A stretch of DNA of 64,000 nt, from the NCBI GenBank assembly GCA_022836615.1, contig MU405238.1, positions 1-64,000 of the forward strand. Direction: 5' to 3'. The position numbers and the translations under genes were made by a program. Under the pieces are notes generated by a model, which was not told the DNA's origin, searched no databases, and saw only the letters and a list, made by a program, of their open reading frames with translations. Source of the stretch: Annulohypoxylon bovei var. microspora (lineage: Eukaryota; Ascomycota; Sordariomycetes; Xylariales; Hypoxylaceae). Below are positions 32,501 through 46,531 of the stretch, piece by piece. Every line of letters begins with the position of its first letter. The stretch's first letter is position 1.

Positions 32501-34141
32501 ATAAAATAAAGTAAGTAAAATGTAAAGAATAAATAAGGTAAATCTTTAAGTTTATTTAATTTTATAAATGTATTAAATTTATAATAATAATAACATAATT
32601 TAATTATTCTAAAGTTTAATAATAATAATAACATTATTATAATAAATATTATTATTAAAATCGTTAAAAACGTATTTAACTTTATTTAAATAAATAATTT
32701 ATTATAATTAATTATTAATAATGTTAAATTATTTATTAACCTTGCCTTAATTAATATTAATGAAATAATCATTATTTCTTTAATTAATTTTAAAGATTAT
32801 AACCTTAATAATAAAAAGTTAATAAAAAAATGTAAAAGCGTTTTAAAACGTTAATTTTTAAAGAAACGTTAATTTTTAAAAAAAAATATTAAATGGATTA
32901 AACTTACTTAATAACCTTGGACATAATGAGTTATAAAGGCGTAGGATTTTTTATTAATATTATTATTAATAAAAATTTAATTATTAATAAAGAAATTTTA
33001 AAAATGTTTATAATTAAAAATAAAAGTTAAAAGGTTTTTTTTATAAGGGATAATAACTTTTTATTTGTTAAAAAAATAAAAAATCGTTAAATTAAAGATA
33101 AAGCTTTAATTTTAATATTTTAAATATTATTTTTAAATGGATTATAAATTAAAGGTTAAATATATTATAAAATTAACGTATTTTCTTTTATTTTATATTT
33201 AAAATATTTATTATAATAATGTACATTAATAAAAAACTTGTATTATAAAGGTGTTAAAGGTAATGCGTTAATTAAATTAACATTCGTTATTAAATGCCTT
33301 ATTTTTAAAAGAAAAAATAAGTAAATGTTAATTTTTAATATACCATTAAATTATCATTACATTAATTTCTTTAAAAAAAATAAAAATTAACCTTATTATT
33401 ATAATAACAATTAATGTAAATATTTAAAAAGTCTTATTCCAAACTTTATAAAAAAACGACATAAATATTTTAAAGCTTTTTTTTATTTTTACAAGTTTTA
33501 TACCTTTTATTATATAATTTATATATCTTTATTACTTAAAATAAAGCCGAAACTAAGTTACATAATTATTATTTATTAAATTGCTTTTTTAAGTTTCGAA
33601 ATTATATATTATATTATAATAAGTTTTACGTTAATTTTTTAAGTAAAAAAACTACCGTTAAAATAATTAAATATTTTAAAAGAATAATATTTTTATATAT
33701 ATCTTTAATTATGCGGTACGCCGTTAATATACCTTTTATTAAAAAGTTATTTGCTTTTTCTTTGTTTTTAATTAAAGAACTAAAGGTTTATTTATTAAAT
33801 ATTATAATAAAAAGTAAAAAAACGATAAATGTAAAAAAAGGTTTTAAAATTATTAATAAAAAAAGCATGTTAAAATTAATCTTTAAAAGGAAAACATGGA
33901 TTTAACATATAATTTTAAAAGTGTTAAAAAGCAATGTTTTTATGTATTATTTTAATTTTTTAATTTTTTTTAATGTTTTAATTATTATAACATTAAATAT
34001 AATTTTTTTAATAAATGTAACATATAATTTAATGTTAATATTAAAAATATTAAAAAAATTTAACCAATTAATATCGATTATTAAACCCATCGTAATAAAT
34101 GCAAAAATAATTTTAATGTATTATATAAAAAGATATATTAA

Positions 34142-34249
34142 AATTAAATAATTAAATGTATGTTAATCATTTAATCGTATATTTATTCATGATATTTTTC
34201 ATGTATATAAAAAAAGGTTTTATCACGGTAAACGCGTTTTTATTTTATT
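34142..34249 (+). repeat. Dispersed repeat D2, copy 1
   Basis: Aligns over about 105 bp with 40199-40300. Shared words are AATTAAATAATTAAATG, ATTTAATCGTATAT, CATGTATATAAAAAAAGGTT and GGTAAACGCGTTTTTATT. This copy reads TTTTATCACGG where the other reads TTCCATCGCGG, the pattern expected from RIP. The flanks differ. Confidence 0.75.
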
Positions 34250-37200
34250 AAATATTAAATGATTAAAGTGGGGAAATTATAACGATCATCGGGCCGGTTT
34301 ATCCGTAAAAAATCAAGCTTTTAATTTTAATCACGTAATCGTGAAATATCGCCTTTTTTAACCATTATAATAATAATTTAATTAATTAACCTTTTTATTA
34401 TTAACCATAAATTACGTATTTAATAATTTATCCTTATTTTCGTGTAATAAAATCTAATAATAAGGTCGATCCATAACGATAATATAATCCGTGATTTTTT
34501 ATATTTAACCTTTTTTTTTAACCGTAAATAATATGTTTATATATATATAATAAACATTAAAATGCACGAGTTTTTTAATTCGTCGTCTTTTTAAAAAACG
34601 TAATAACTTCGATTATTATAAATGTTAATTTTAAATTAATTATTATTTAAGTTTTAATTCTTATAAAAATAAATTAAAAATTTATTATAAGTTTTTAAAA
34701 TAACCGCCATTTTTATAAAATTAATTTCATATAATAATAACATCGAAAACATGATTGTTTTACGAAATTTCCCGTTATAAATGCCTTGCTTAATTAAGTC
34801 ACCGTCGCACCTTTTTAAAGACCGTAATGCGTGATTTTAATTTTTACAAAGATTATTTAAAAGCTTATTACGAGTTTTTAAGGTAATTATTACTTTTATT
34901 ATAATAACTTTATTTTCGATTAAATGTTTACTTAAAAATAATCGATAATTTATCTTTTTTTAAACTTAATACCCTTCATTTTTTCACGAATTATTATACC
35001 TTTTATTATATATAATTATCTTTAAATGTTATATTTTAAATATAAAATACCTTGTTTTTTTAACCTTATTTATTAATATACCTTATTATCGTAAACCACC
35101 CCCATATTTACTTTTTAAATTAAATATTAAAATTCTTTTTATAATTTTTTATTTAATTATTTTTCTTTTTTTTCTTTTATTTTTCTTTTATTTTATTTTT
35201 TTTTATTTTTTTTTTTAAATTATAATTTTTCGTTATATTTTGTTTTACGAATCTTGTTAATTATTTTCGTTTTAAATATAAAATAATTAATAAATTTTTT
35301 ATTTATCGTTTATATTTTAAAAAAACTTTATTTAACTTTAACCTTATTACCGGCTTTCTTTTTATTATCTTATATTTTTTTTTTTTTTTTTATCACTTTT
35401 TTATATAATATTTACTAATAAAGTAATTTGGTATATAAATTTATTCTAAATGGATTTATTTATAAAACTTATTATTTTTAAAAAATTTTTAATTAAATGG
35501 TTAACTTTTTTTAATCTTTTTTTAAGTTTATTAATAATAAATAAATATAAGATTTAAATTTCTTTAATCGACGGCTTTTTACCGGGATCCAATTTTAATT
35601 TTTATAATTTTTTTCTCGTTTCATTTTTTTATATTATTTAAAACATAACTTAAATAATATTTATAAAAATATTATTATATATTTTATTAATTTTTTTTTA
35701 ATTAAATAAATCTTTATATTAAAACTTTCCATTATAATTTATTTATAATATATATTATATTTTCCTTATAAATTATTATAAATTTATAACTCGGAAAAAT
35801 CTACCCTTTTTAATTAACGCTTTTCTTAAAAATATAAAACGTTTAAAATAATGTTTTTTACTTTAATTAAAATTAAACGATCGTGGTTTTATTACTTGAA
35901 ATATTACGTTATAAATTTATATATAAAAGGTATTTAATATATAAGTTTTTAAAATAAAAGGTGGTAACACTTAAAATAAAATCTTTAAATTATTACTTAT
36001 TAATATGTAATAATGGTTTTTATAATTTTTTATATTATTATTATATTTATTTTTTTCGTATTATCTTTAATAATGTATTTTTAATTTAAACATCTTTTTT
36101 CATTTCTTTTTTATATTTTATTTATTTTAATTTTTTTTAAATATCTTATAAACTTATTAACTTTTTAAACTTTTAAAATAATTATAATAATAATGTTTTT
36201 ATTAATTTATTTAATATTATTTTATTCGATTTAATTTATAACATTTATATTATATTTTATTATATTTTTTATTATAATTAATATAAATAAATATTTATAT
36301 ATCGAAACTTCGTTTAAAGTTTTATGGATTCTTTTATAAATAAATTAATTATTTAATAATTATTACATTATATTTCCAATTCTTTTTTTAATTTTAATTT
36401 AAATGTTTCAAAGAAATAATTTATATATATTACTTTTTTTATTATTTATAATAATGATAAAAGCTTAACTTTAATTATCGAAATAATAATTATATTTTAT
36501 TTATTTATTTTTTATATAATTGGTTTATTAAATAAATTTAAAATAAACCCTTAACTACTTTTTTAATCCAAAATGTTATTTATAAATAATGTATTATTTA
36601 TACATACGAAACTTTTTATAACTTTAAAACCCCCATATTTAATAAAATAATGCTTAATTCGATATAAATGTTTTAACATTAAGTTTATAATTTTAAAATG
36701 TTTTTTTAATAAATTAATATTAAAATAAAATAAACGTAAAGTTATAAATGCGATGTTAAATCGTGTTAAAATTATTACGTATAATATTAACTTAATTTTC
36801 TTTTAAAATAACTTTCGCTTTTTATTTATTATAAAGTTTTATTTTAAAAATAATTTTTTTTAAAACATAAATATTTCCAAAAATATACCTTTAAGTTCTT
36901 CTTTATTAATTAAATTATTTATTATTTTTTTAATATACGTTTATTAAAATATTTATATTTTTTATTATTCTTTATTTTTAACGATGTTCATTTTTAAAAA
37001 CCATTTTATTAAACCTTTTTTTTTAATTTCAAAGTGGTTTTATAACTTTTTAACCATTTTTTTAATTAAATTAATTTTATTATTTATAAAAGTAAAATTA
37101 ATGTTATTAATATAAAAAAACATAATAACCTTATTTTTTATTATTACATAAAGTTCTTATAAAATAAATTTAAAATTAAACTTTTAAAATGTTTTTATAA

Positions 37201-40022
37201 ACGCCGTTTATTAAATTAATAAAGATTTCCTTAAGTCATATAAAGCTTTCTTTAATTTTAATATAATTCTTAATTTATTAAACCTTAATAAATATTATAT
37301 ATATACCTTTTTATTAAAATTTGTTTAAATAAAAACGTTTATAATGTTTAATTAAATTATTTTTAAATTAAATTTTATTATTATATTTAATATAATTTTA
37401 AGTAATGCGTTTATTAATATAATTACCTTCGTTAAAAAATCTTTGGTTATTTATTAATTACCGTATATTATTAAACATGTTTTGCATTTTATTAATTAAT
37501 TATCTTTTAATTTATAAATAAACATTTATATCGTATATATTATTTATATATATTTTTCTTTTACTTTTAATTTTAAGCTTTTTTTTTATAAGTTAAATTT
37601 ATTTATATATTTATTAAAATGATCTTTTATCGCTTTTTTAAAACTTTTTTTAAATATATGATTTTTAAAGTTTTTTATTATTATTAATACATTAAGAACG
37701 GTATTTACGTTTAATTAAAATAAAGTTACTTTTTTAAGAAATACCTTTTGTTAATTATTTACAAGTCTTTTTTTCTTAAAATTAAAAAAACGATTTATTT
37801 ATTATTTTTATATTTCATTTAAAATCGTTGGTTTTAAAAATTCTTCTTCCTTTTTAATTATATTATTATTTAATACATTAACCTTATTAAACACTTCTTA
37901 TATCCATTAAATTCCCTTTAATTTTCTAGTTTTAATAAAATTTAACTTAAACGTTAAATTTACCATATTAAGTTTATTACTTAACATAAATAATATCTAC
38001 TAATCGTAATCCTTTTTCCATATTTTTCGTTAAACATTATTCTCGTAATTAAGTCTTTCATCCAATTTTATGGTATTAAACTTTAATAAAGGTTCGTTTA
38101 TTTTTTTTATTTAATTATTTTATGGTATAACATCTTTTATTAATATAAAAAATGTGTTTATATATACCATTTAATTTATTAATTCTTCCATTATCGTGAC
38201 ATTCTTTAATATTTATTTAAAAACCTTAATAAATCTTATTATTTTATTTAATTTTTTAATAAATTTTATATTAATGTTTATTAATTTCCCATCGTACGTT
38301 TATTTTTTATTAAACAATATATTTCTTATTTTTATTACCTTTTTTTAATAAAATATTTAAACGAAAAATATATTTATAAAGTCGTAACTAATTAAATAAC
38401 TTATATATGCCTTGTTATTTAATTTTTTAAACTTTTTTAAATTATTAAATTTTAATTTCTTTTTTATTATATAATATTTACATCCATATTTCTTTAAATG
38501 TATTATTTATGGTTTATAAAAACCTTGGATTATTTCGTTTTAAAAACGTTTTCGTAACACTTTATATAAAATTTTCCAATTTAATGACATTTTTAAAATT
38601 TTATTATATAAATACGTTATTATTACCATAATGTATTTTTATAATATATGGGGAAAGTAAGCAATTAATTTCATAACTTTTACTTTAATTATAATTATTT
38701 TATTTATTCGTTTTATTATTAAATTTTAATTATAATTATTTAAAATTAATACTTTATAATATATACCTTTTAAATAATACCATTGCTTTGTTTTAATATG
38801 GTCCATTTTATGGTTATACTTTATATATATTATTTTAAAGCCATGGTGTTTCTTTGCTTAATTAATTATATTAATAATTTATATAAAATTTTTATTATTT
38901 TTTTTATATGTTATAACATAATTTATTACCCATTTTATTGCTTTATAAATTATAAATATTATTCTTTTCATTAATTTATTATTTTCTAATTAATTTTATC
39001 TTTTTTAAAAGTTATGTTAATTAATATAAATTTTATAAAATAAAGTTAAAAATTTATTTAAATTTAAATATCTTAAGATTATTTACGTTATTTTTATTAA
39101 TACGTAATTATTACATTTATATATTATAAAGCTTTTTATTTTAAACTTTAAGTAAATTTCATTTAATTTTATTAAAATTATTTATGATATATATTTAAAT
39201 TATTTATGTTATATATATATTATCTTTATTAAAGGCAATTAAAATCCTTTTAATCGTTTAAAATTATAAACTTAACCATTAATTGTTATATATGTATTAT
39301 TTGTTTTTTTAAAATAATATATTTTTAATAAATTTAAATGTTTATATTTTAATATAAATTAATTATATAACTTAAATGTAATTCCAATTATTTTCTTTTT
39401 ATTTTATAAGTAATATAATTTTAAAAAACTTATATTAAAGTTAATTTTATTCGTTTTAAATAATTATAATAATATTAAATTAATGTGAAATCTTTTATAA
39501 AAAACGATATTACGAAAAAAAATCTTATGTTTAATCTTTTTTTTTTTTTTCTTTTTATCGCCTTTACCTATTAATGTTAATGGTCCTTATATTAATAATT
39601 TAATATCACCTTAACCAAGTATATTTACCGAGTTATTTTTAATTAAAACATATTCGTATATTTTACTCGTTTGAAAATTAATAAAATGGCTTAAATCGTT
39701 AAAAATGTATAAAATAATTCTTATATTATTTATTATTAAATCCCTTAAAAAATATATTAAGTTAATAAAAAACGTTGTTATTTTAATATTATTAATAAAT
39801 TTAATGAAATTTCTTTTTCGTTATTTTATTTTTAAAAGCTTTTATATACTTTTTAATTATTTTTATCATTTCGATTAACTTTTTTTTTTATTATATATCT
39901 TTTAATATATGCCATTTATAACTTTAAGAAATAAATTCGAATCATATTATAATTATAACGTAAAATAAAACGAGCTTTTAATAAGTTTCCATTTATATAT
40001 AATTAAAACCTTAAAAAGTGTG

Positions 40023-40084
40023 TTAAATATAAAATAAAATTATAATTTCATAATAATACCTTCTTTTTAATTTAATGGTTTATT
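40023..40084 (+). repeat. Dispersed repeat D1, copy 4
   Basis: The best match to copy 2 at 15187-15249: TTAAATATAAAATAAAAT, then TAATACCTTCTTTTTAATTT, then AATGGTTTATT, differing mainly by a short indel. Confidence 0.65.
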
Positions 40085-40198
40085 CGACACATAAATAAAA
40101 TAAACTTTCATAATTAACATAATTACCGAACTTATAATTATTAAAATTACGCCATGTGCTTAATTAATTATTTAATAAATATTAAATAAAAATTATTT

Positions 40199-40300
40199 AA
40201 TTAAATAATTAAATGCATGTTAATTATTTAATCGTATATTCATAATATTATCATGTATATAAAAAAAGGTTCCATCGCGGTAAACGCGTTTTTATTTATT
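40199..40300 (+). repeat. Dispersed repeat D2, copy 2
   Basis: The less mutated partner of 34142-34249: AAATGCATGTTAAT where the other has AAATGTATGTTAAT, and TTCCATCGCGGTAAACGCG where the other has TTTTATCACGGTAAACGCG. It ends about 40 bp before the fold-back element at 40343. Confidence 0.75.
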
Positions 40301-40342
40301 TAATTTTATTCACTTATTAATTAACCTTTAATTAACTTTAAT

Positions 40343-40558
40343 AAAATGGCGTTAAAATAAATGAAACATGTGCGAACATGTGTTAATTTTATTAAATATA
40401 TTACATTATAATTTAAATTATCCTTTTAAATATTTATTTAAATAATTTACACGTATTTTAAATAACGGTTAAAGTTAATTAAATAATCATGGGATAAATT
40501 AACATATAATTTAATATAATAACATTAACACATGTTTTATTTATTTTAACGCCATTTT
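40343..40558. mobile_element. Fold-back MITE-like element, 216 bp
   Basis: Terminal inverted repeats of 30 bp: AAAATGGCGTTAAAATAAAT.. at 40343-40372 and its complement at 40529-40558, matching at 29 of 30 positions. The single mismatch is G against A, itself a RIP-type change. The roughly 156-bp interior has no open frame. No target-site duplication is certain. Near-perfect arms inside a heavily mutated block suggest either late insertion or protection. Confidence 0.75.
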
Positions 40559-40619
40559 GCTTCAATTATCCATGCTTTAAATTAACTTTATTTTTAATAA
40601 TTCTTCATTTTAAAATATT

Positions 40620-40845
40620 ATAAATCCCCGATCTAAAGGTTTCCATGGTAACGCTTGGACCACCTGCGGTAACAAGCGTTAATTATTAAATAACCTTAAA
40701 TCGCACGCAAATCTTAATTAATTTAAGAATTTAAATTAATTAATAATATATTAATGAATTATTTTTATTAATATATTAAATAACGTTTATATATATAAAT
40801 AATATTTTATATTATTAAAAAGTTTAAAAGTATAATATTTTCGTT
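40620..40845 (+). repeat. Hairpin element R2, RIP-mutated copy 2
   Basis: Contains ATCCCCGATCTAAAGGTTTCC followed by the hairpin at 40650-40680, and then the same downstream sequence as 22650-22800. It is less altered than copy 1, keeping CACCTGCGGT intact. The bases just upstream (about 40597-40620) loosely resemble the terminal repeat of the unmutated element at 47367-47405, in the orientation expected for an inverted copy. Confidence 0.8.
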
Positions 40846-42426
40846 AATAAAATACGTGGTTTATTATTATTTAAATTTTATTTTAATTTAAAATTTACTT
40901 ATTATAATATAATATTTAAAATTACTTTTATGTTTTATTTTTTTAATTAAAAAAGCTTGTTTTTAAAAAAAAATTTTTCTTAAATATGTATATATTTACG
41001 CATTGATTTAATTCTTTTTAAATTATAATACATTTAAAGTTTTATTTTTAATTCGCATTTAATTTTTAAAAAGTTTATGTTTTTTTAAATGAAATTTTTT
41101 ATATTAATGGTTATAAGGTTTTGTTTTTATTTATAATAAAATACCTTTTAATATTATTTATTCCGTTATTAATTAATAATGGTATTTAAATTATTAAATA
41201 AAAGCTTTAATAAAAATATAAAGTTATTTAATAATTAAATTAATTAATTATAATTTACCTTTATTTTATTAATTATATTATTTTAAATTAAAACGTTTTC
41301 ATTTATAATAAAAAAATCTTTAATTTTAAGAAAAGCGTTAAAACCTTTAATAGCTTAAAAAACCACTTGATTAATTATTTAATAACATGATTAAAAGCTT
41401 ATTCCTTTTATAAGGAAAAAAAGGAAAAAAAAAGTTTTATTTATTAATAAATTTTTTAATTAAAATGTATATGCCCCGCCATAAAATTTATAACGAAGCT
41501 TTATCACCTTGCTTTTAATTATTAATATAATAAAAATAAATCCACTTTAAACCGTGTTATTTATTATTTTAAATAAATTAATAATGTTAAAAAATTAATC
41601 GCGGATTATTTCCTTTTCCTTTATTCCTTTTACTCCCCTTTGTACCCCTTATTTTTTTACCTTAATTCGTACGTTTTAAGATTTAATGATTCCTTTAATG
41701 GAATAAAATAACGAACTTGGAAAATCGGATAACCTTTGGAATATGCTTAAAATACGATTAAAAGTTTTATTTTTATTTTTATTAAAGATTTAAATTAAAG
41801 ACTTATATCCTTTAACGGATGGCTTAAATCCTACGTTTAAAAAATAAAAAATAAATATAATGAATATGTTTTAAATTAATTAATAAAACTTTTTTAAAAA
41901 ACATATTTAATTTATATAACTTTATTTATTCGTTAAAAGCTAAGTAAAGTTAATTTTACAACTTTTCTTTATTAAAAATAATATTAATTAATATATTAAA
42001 ATTAAAGAAATATATAATTTATTAAAGTTATTATATAATAACTTTAACGTTAAGGCTTAAATTAAGGATGATTTTTACAAGTTCGACATGTAATTTAACG
42101 AGCAATTCTTTAAGTTTTATATGCTTTCATACAATTAACAAGTAAAGGGGGTATTTTAATATCCAAGTAAAAAAAGGAATTAAATTAAAAATAATCTTTA
42201 ATTAACAAACCCGTATTTATAAGTACAAAATCCTTTAAAAAAAACTTAATTACACCGTTATTTAATTATTAATAAAACGTTAAGCTTCCGTTATATAATT
42301 AACCCGTAAAAACCTTTTGTTAATATAAAAACGTTAAAATAAATAAGTTAATAAAAAAAAACATATATTTAAAACATTTAATACTTTTATTTATATAATA
42401 ATTTTATTTAAAAAAACAATTATAAA

Positions 42427-42510
42427 AATAATTTAAAAAATAATTTAAATAAATAACTTAAATAAATAATTTAAATAAATAACTTAAATAAATAATTTAA
42501 ATAATAAATA
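42427..42510. repeat. 13/26-bp tandem repeat
   Basis: About six units of AAATAA(T/C)TTAAAT; alternate units differ by C or T, giving a 26-bp higher-order period. Confidence 0.75.
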
Positions 42511-44399
42511 ATATTTAAAAAAAAAGCTTCTTAATAATATAAAACTTTTTAAAAGTTGTTTACCATTTTTTATTTTCATTTACCGTTATTTCTTTTTAAT
42601 TTATAAAAAAATATAATAATTTATGTATAAATTAATGAATTATACTTTTTAATTATTTATGTTTTTTTTATAATTATTTTTTTTATTAATTTAACTTAAT
42701 AAATAAATTTATAAAATTTTATTAAAATTTATTTAAATCTTTTTAATTATTATTCATTAATATTATATTTCCATTAATAAAACTTTTAAAATGAAAATGT
42801 TATATAATAATTTTTTTAAATATAATAAAAAGAATAAGAATTATTTAATAATTAAGATTAAAATTTAAGTTATCCACATTATTATTAATAATAATTTTTT
42901 TTATTTTAAAATTTAAAAATTAATGTATTATTTTATTAATAAATGCAATAATTTATAAAGGAATATATTTAATTAAAATTTTTATATCATTAATATAAAC
43001 AAAATAAATTTAAAAGTTGATTAATATTTTAACCAATTAAGGTATAAGGGGGTATAATGCGCGATATAATAAATTTTTAAAATTAGTTTTAATTTTTTAA
43101 AATTAATATTTTCATTGAATATTTCTATTATCCTTCCATAATTTAAAAGCTTTTTTAAATTTAATTTAAGATTTTTAAATTATTTTATTTCGCTCGTCGG
43201 CATTTGCTTGCTTTTTACTTATAAACAAAGGATTTAAATTATATATTAATTAAATTATAAATTTAATGTTAATAAAAAACTTGTAATTTTATATGTTATT
43301 TATTTATTTATAATAATATTTAATGTTATATTTTTTATTAATTAAAATTATAATTATATAACGTATTTTTATAAAACCTTTTATAAATATAAAAGCGTAA
43401 TGTATATAAGGAATTTTATAAATAAAAAGGTTTATTAAATAAAAAAGAACGAAATAATTAATATCTTTTTTAATAAATTTATTAATATTTTTAATATTAA
43501 GGAAATTTAAGGAAAAGTTTAATAAATTAAAGATTTAAATTAAGTTATTAACGTTATTAAATAACTTTAATATAAGATTTAATATATAAATTTTAATAAT
43601 TATTTAAATGTGGTTTATATGAACGAATGTATTATTATTATTATTTGTTTTATTTTCTTTTAAAATTTATGTAATGTTTTCTTTTAAAAGTTATGCCTTT
43701 TTCTTAAGGGGGGCACTTGAATTTCCTTTGGGAATAAATCTTTTACGACTTAATATCATGATAATAATATAATAAGTTTAATGTATATGAAATTTAAAAA
43801 TATAATATAAAATTTAATTATTAAAAATAAGTGTTAATAAAATTTAATATTAAGTAAATATATGGTGGAATTAAAAAACCGTTTAATATGGTGGTAATTT
43901 ATATTTATAATTTAATCCGAAATAAACTTTTAATATAATAATTATTATATTTATAATAAAACATATGTTTTAAAATAATAAAAATTAAATAAAATATTAT
44001 ATTAATAAAAAAATATATAAAAAACATGTTATTAAAAGCTTTTTTTTTTTTATTACGACGAATAAGTTTTAAATTAAAATAAAGCTTAAGTAATAATGGA
44101 TTATGTATTTTATTAACGAAAATATTTAAAATAAAAAATTAAAAAAAAGGAAATCACGAAGTGGTTTCCTTTAAAAGGTCTTTATATATTAACTTTACGG
44201 CCGGGATTTTATTTTATTACTTTATTAATATATTTTAAAAATAATAATAATTAAGTGTTATTACATTTTTTATCTTTTATTATTTTTTTTTTTTACACCT
44301 TTTTTTCCTTAACTTTTAAATTATTATTATTAATTATTCGAATTAATATATTATTATTACATAAATGTTTTTATAAATTTAAATTATTTTATAAATTGC

Positions 44400-45190
44400 T
44401 TTTTATATTATTTTTTAAATTATTTATTTTATTATTTATTTAAATTTCTTTAAATTATTTATATAATCTTTATTAAATTATTTTTTATTTAAATCTTTTA
44501 TTTAATTATCCTTAATTTAAATATTTATTAAATTTTTAAATAAACCTTTTATTTAATCTTTAATTTAACTTTTTATTAAACTTTTTTTTTAATCATTTAT
44601 TTAATCGCTTTTTATATTATTTATAATTATTTTTTTAATTATTCGTATATTTCCCATTAAATTATTAATTTAATTATCCCTTAAATTACTTTTTAAATTA
44701 CCTTTTATTAAACCTTTAAATTATTTATTAAGCTTTTTACCGGTTTAACCTTTATAACCTTTTTTAATTTAAATATTTAATTAATTATTTATATTATCCT
44801 TTATTAAACTACTTTTATAAAGCTTTTTATTAAACCATTTATTTAACTTTTAAATTAATTATTAATTAAACTTTAAGCTTAATTATTTTTTATGCCACTT
44901 TTAAACCATTTATTAAACCTTTATCCATTAAACCACTTTTTTATTAAACTTCTTATTTAATTACTTATATACCCCTTTAATAAATTACTTATGTAACCCC
45001 CGTTAAATTACTTGTATAAATCCCGTTAAACCACCTTTTATATAACCTTTAACCACTTATAATTATCTTGTTATCTTTAGCTTAATCTTTGGTTTAATTA
45101 CCCTTTATATTACCTTTTAAACCTCCCGTTAAATTATCCGTTCGGCCACTTGTTCGGCCACCCATAACCACCTTTTTAAATCAAAGGTCT
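44400..45190 (+). repeat. AACCACC tract, copy 2, mutation fading rightwards
   Basis: The left part is nearly pure A/T (TTAAATTATTTATT units). The right part regains TTAAACCACC, CCCGTTAAATTA and TTCGGCCACC. The last 50 bp align with the end of the tract at 20190-20715 (GGCCACTTATAACCACC against GGCCACCCATAACCACC). It belongs to the same repeat as the downstream R1 sequence. Confidence 0.7.
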
Positions 45191-46334
45191 TTTTTATTTA
45201 TATAACCTATGTTAAAGATCAGGGCTAACTGAATTAAAAGCAGTCAATTACGTAATCGCCTTAGGTCATTAAGCCTGCCCACCCATGTGGTCCGTGCGCG
45301 AGAGCCAGCTTTTAACAAGCTTTTCGTTTTTTAAAAAACTAAATCTTATTAAAAACCACTGCTTGCGAACGGACCACCTTGAAACTTCAACCCTGTTGAT
45401 TTGATTGGTCAAAATATTTAGCCTTGACCCACCAACAACAGGATGCACCCAATCAACAGCTGTGGATATAAACCCCCTAAGGATATCGGGATTACCGTAA
45501 TACGAGATTTTTTACCATCTTTAACAGCTCAGGTCAGGGACCTGATCTTCAACAGCTCAGGTCAGGGACCTGATCTTCAACAGCTCAGGTCAGGGACCTG
45601 ACCTAGGAGGGGTTGTCTTTCGTCTTTATATAAGGGATTTACAGCCCCTGAAAGGGTAGCCTCGAAGAGGATGACTAAGCACAGTCTCGAAAAAAGATGA
45701 CTAAGAAAAGCCTCAAAAACTGGCCCCTGCGCAAGGGGAGAAACTTATGTAAGCAGCCATGCATCCAATTAAACGTTGTAAAAAGGGGGAGACAAGCAGG
45801 TACGGTGGGAGGCTAGGCAAAAAGGTGGGTCCCTAAAAACGATGCACCCAATCAAAAGAAGGCGCTTACCTAATCGACCCCTGACCATCCCGGGAGCAGT
45901 CAAGTCGATGAAAAGATGACCTAAACTGACCAATTGACCAATCGACGGCCGCGGGCGGCCGGCGGAGGGTTTTTGCGAGGCGCGCGCAGCGCGCCGAGCA
46001 AAAACACGAAGCCGGCCGTCCGGGCTGGTTGAATAAAACGTTGAAAAGGGTGTAAAAGTGAGAGATCGAGGAATCGAACCTGGGAATCTCGGAGCTGTGG
46101 TTTAGCTGACTAAGGCCTTGAAAAGGGAAGATATCCACTTAATTGAACGATGCACCCAATCAAAGGCTACAAATCAGCTAGCGCGGGGTTAAAAAAGATT
46201 CAACGCCGGGTGGGTGGTTCGAACCGTGGGAGCTCGGGAAAAAGACCCTTTGTGTGGCGTGGGGTGTGGCGCATTTTGTGGCTGAAATTCGGGGTTATTG
46301 TGTCCGCGGATGCGGGGACCTCACGTTAATAAAG
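45190..46334 (+). repeat. Repeat R1, unmutated portion
   Basis: Normal-composition sequence colinear with the RIP-mutated copy at 20716-22560. It holds three GATGCACCCAATCAA words (45442, 45841, 46149), a 28-bp tandem array (45523-45602) and two GACTAAG-containing units (45660-45710). The 90-residue minus-strand open frame at 45866-46138 has no recognisable domain and is not called a gene. R1 is interrupted at its right end, just after the GGGGACCTCACG landmark, by the MITE at 46335. No LTRs, poly(A) tail or transposase are visible, so the class is unknown. Confidence 0.8.
45523..45602. repeat. 28-bp tandem repeat, three copies
   Basis: Units at 45523-45550, 45551-45578 and 45579-45602 (the last truncated), each starting AACAGCTCAGGTCAGGGACC. 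Each holds an AGGTC..GACCT inverted pair. It lies within R1. Confidence 0.9.
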
Positions 46335-46521
46335 GCTATCTCCTTAATTGGCAAATAACTTCAGACAGGGATTATTAGGTAAAATACATCTAATCAGAAG
46401 TTATAGCGCACTGACACGCACAAAGGTTGATTCTGATTTGTTGAAAATACTTTTAGGTCACGTGAGCAGTACTCTACCTAATAATCCCTGTCTGAAGTTA
46501 TTTGCCAATTAAGGAGATAGC
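46335..46521. mobile_element. 187-bp fold-back MITE
   Basis: Perfect 47-bp terminal inverted repeats: GCTATCTCCTTAATTGGCAA.. at 46335-46381 and its complement at 46475-46521, separated by a 93-bp spacer without an open frame. The left flank ends TAAAG and the right flank starts TAAAA, a possible imperfect target-site duplication. It sits at the end of R1. The arms carry no mutations relative to each other, so it is probably recent. Confidence 0.9.
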
Positions 46522-46531
46522 TAAAAATTTA

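Larger units (their letters stand above)
1..45190. repeat. AT-rich RIP-mutated repeat block
   Basis: The block is overwhelmingly A and T, dominated by TTAA, ATAA and TTTA words, with stops in all frames and no convincing gene. The open frames seen (for example 17135-17449, 33711-34151, 12484-12708) are Leu/Ile/Asn/Lys/Phe-rich and are what chance gives in such sequence. RIP is the best explanation: where an unmutated relative exists (46,240-46,323 against 22,474-22,554), the differences are C-to-T or G-to-A transitions. A 45-kb block of this kind could be an AT isochore, a pericentromeric or a subtelomeric region; the sequence does not say which. Individual repeats within it are listed separately; the remaining stretches hold nothing recognisable. 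Confidence 0.9.
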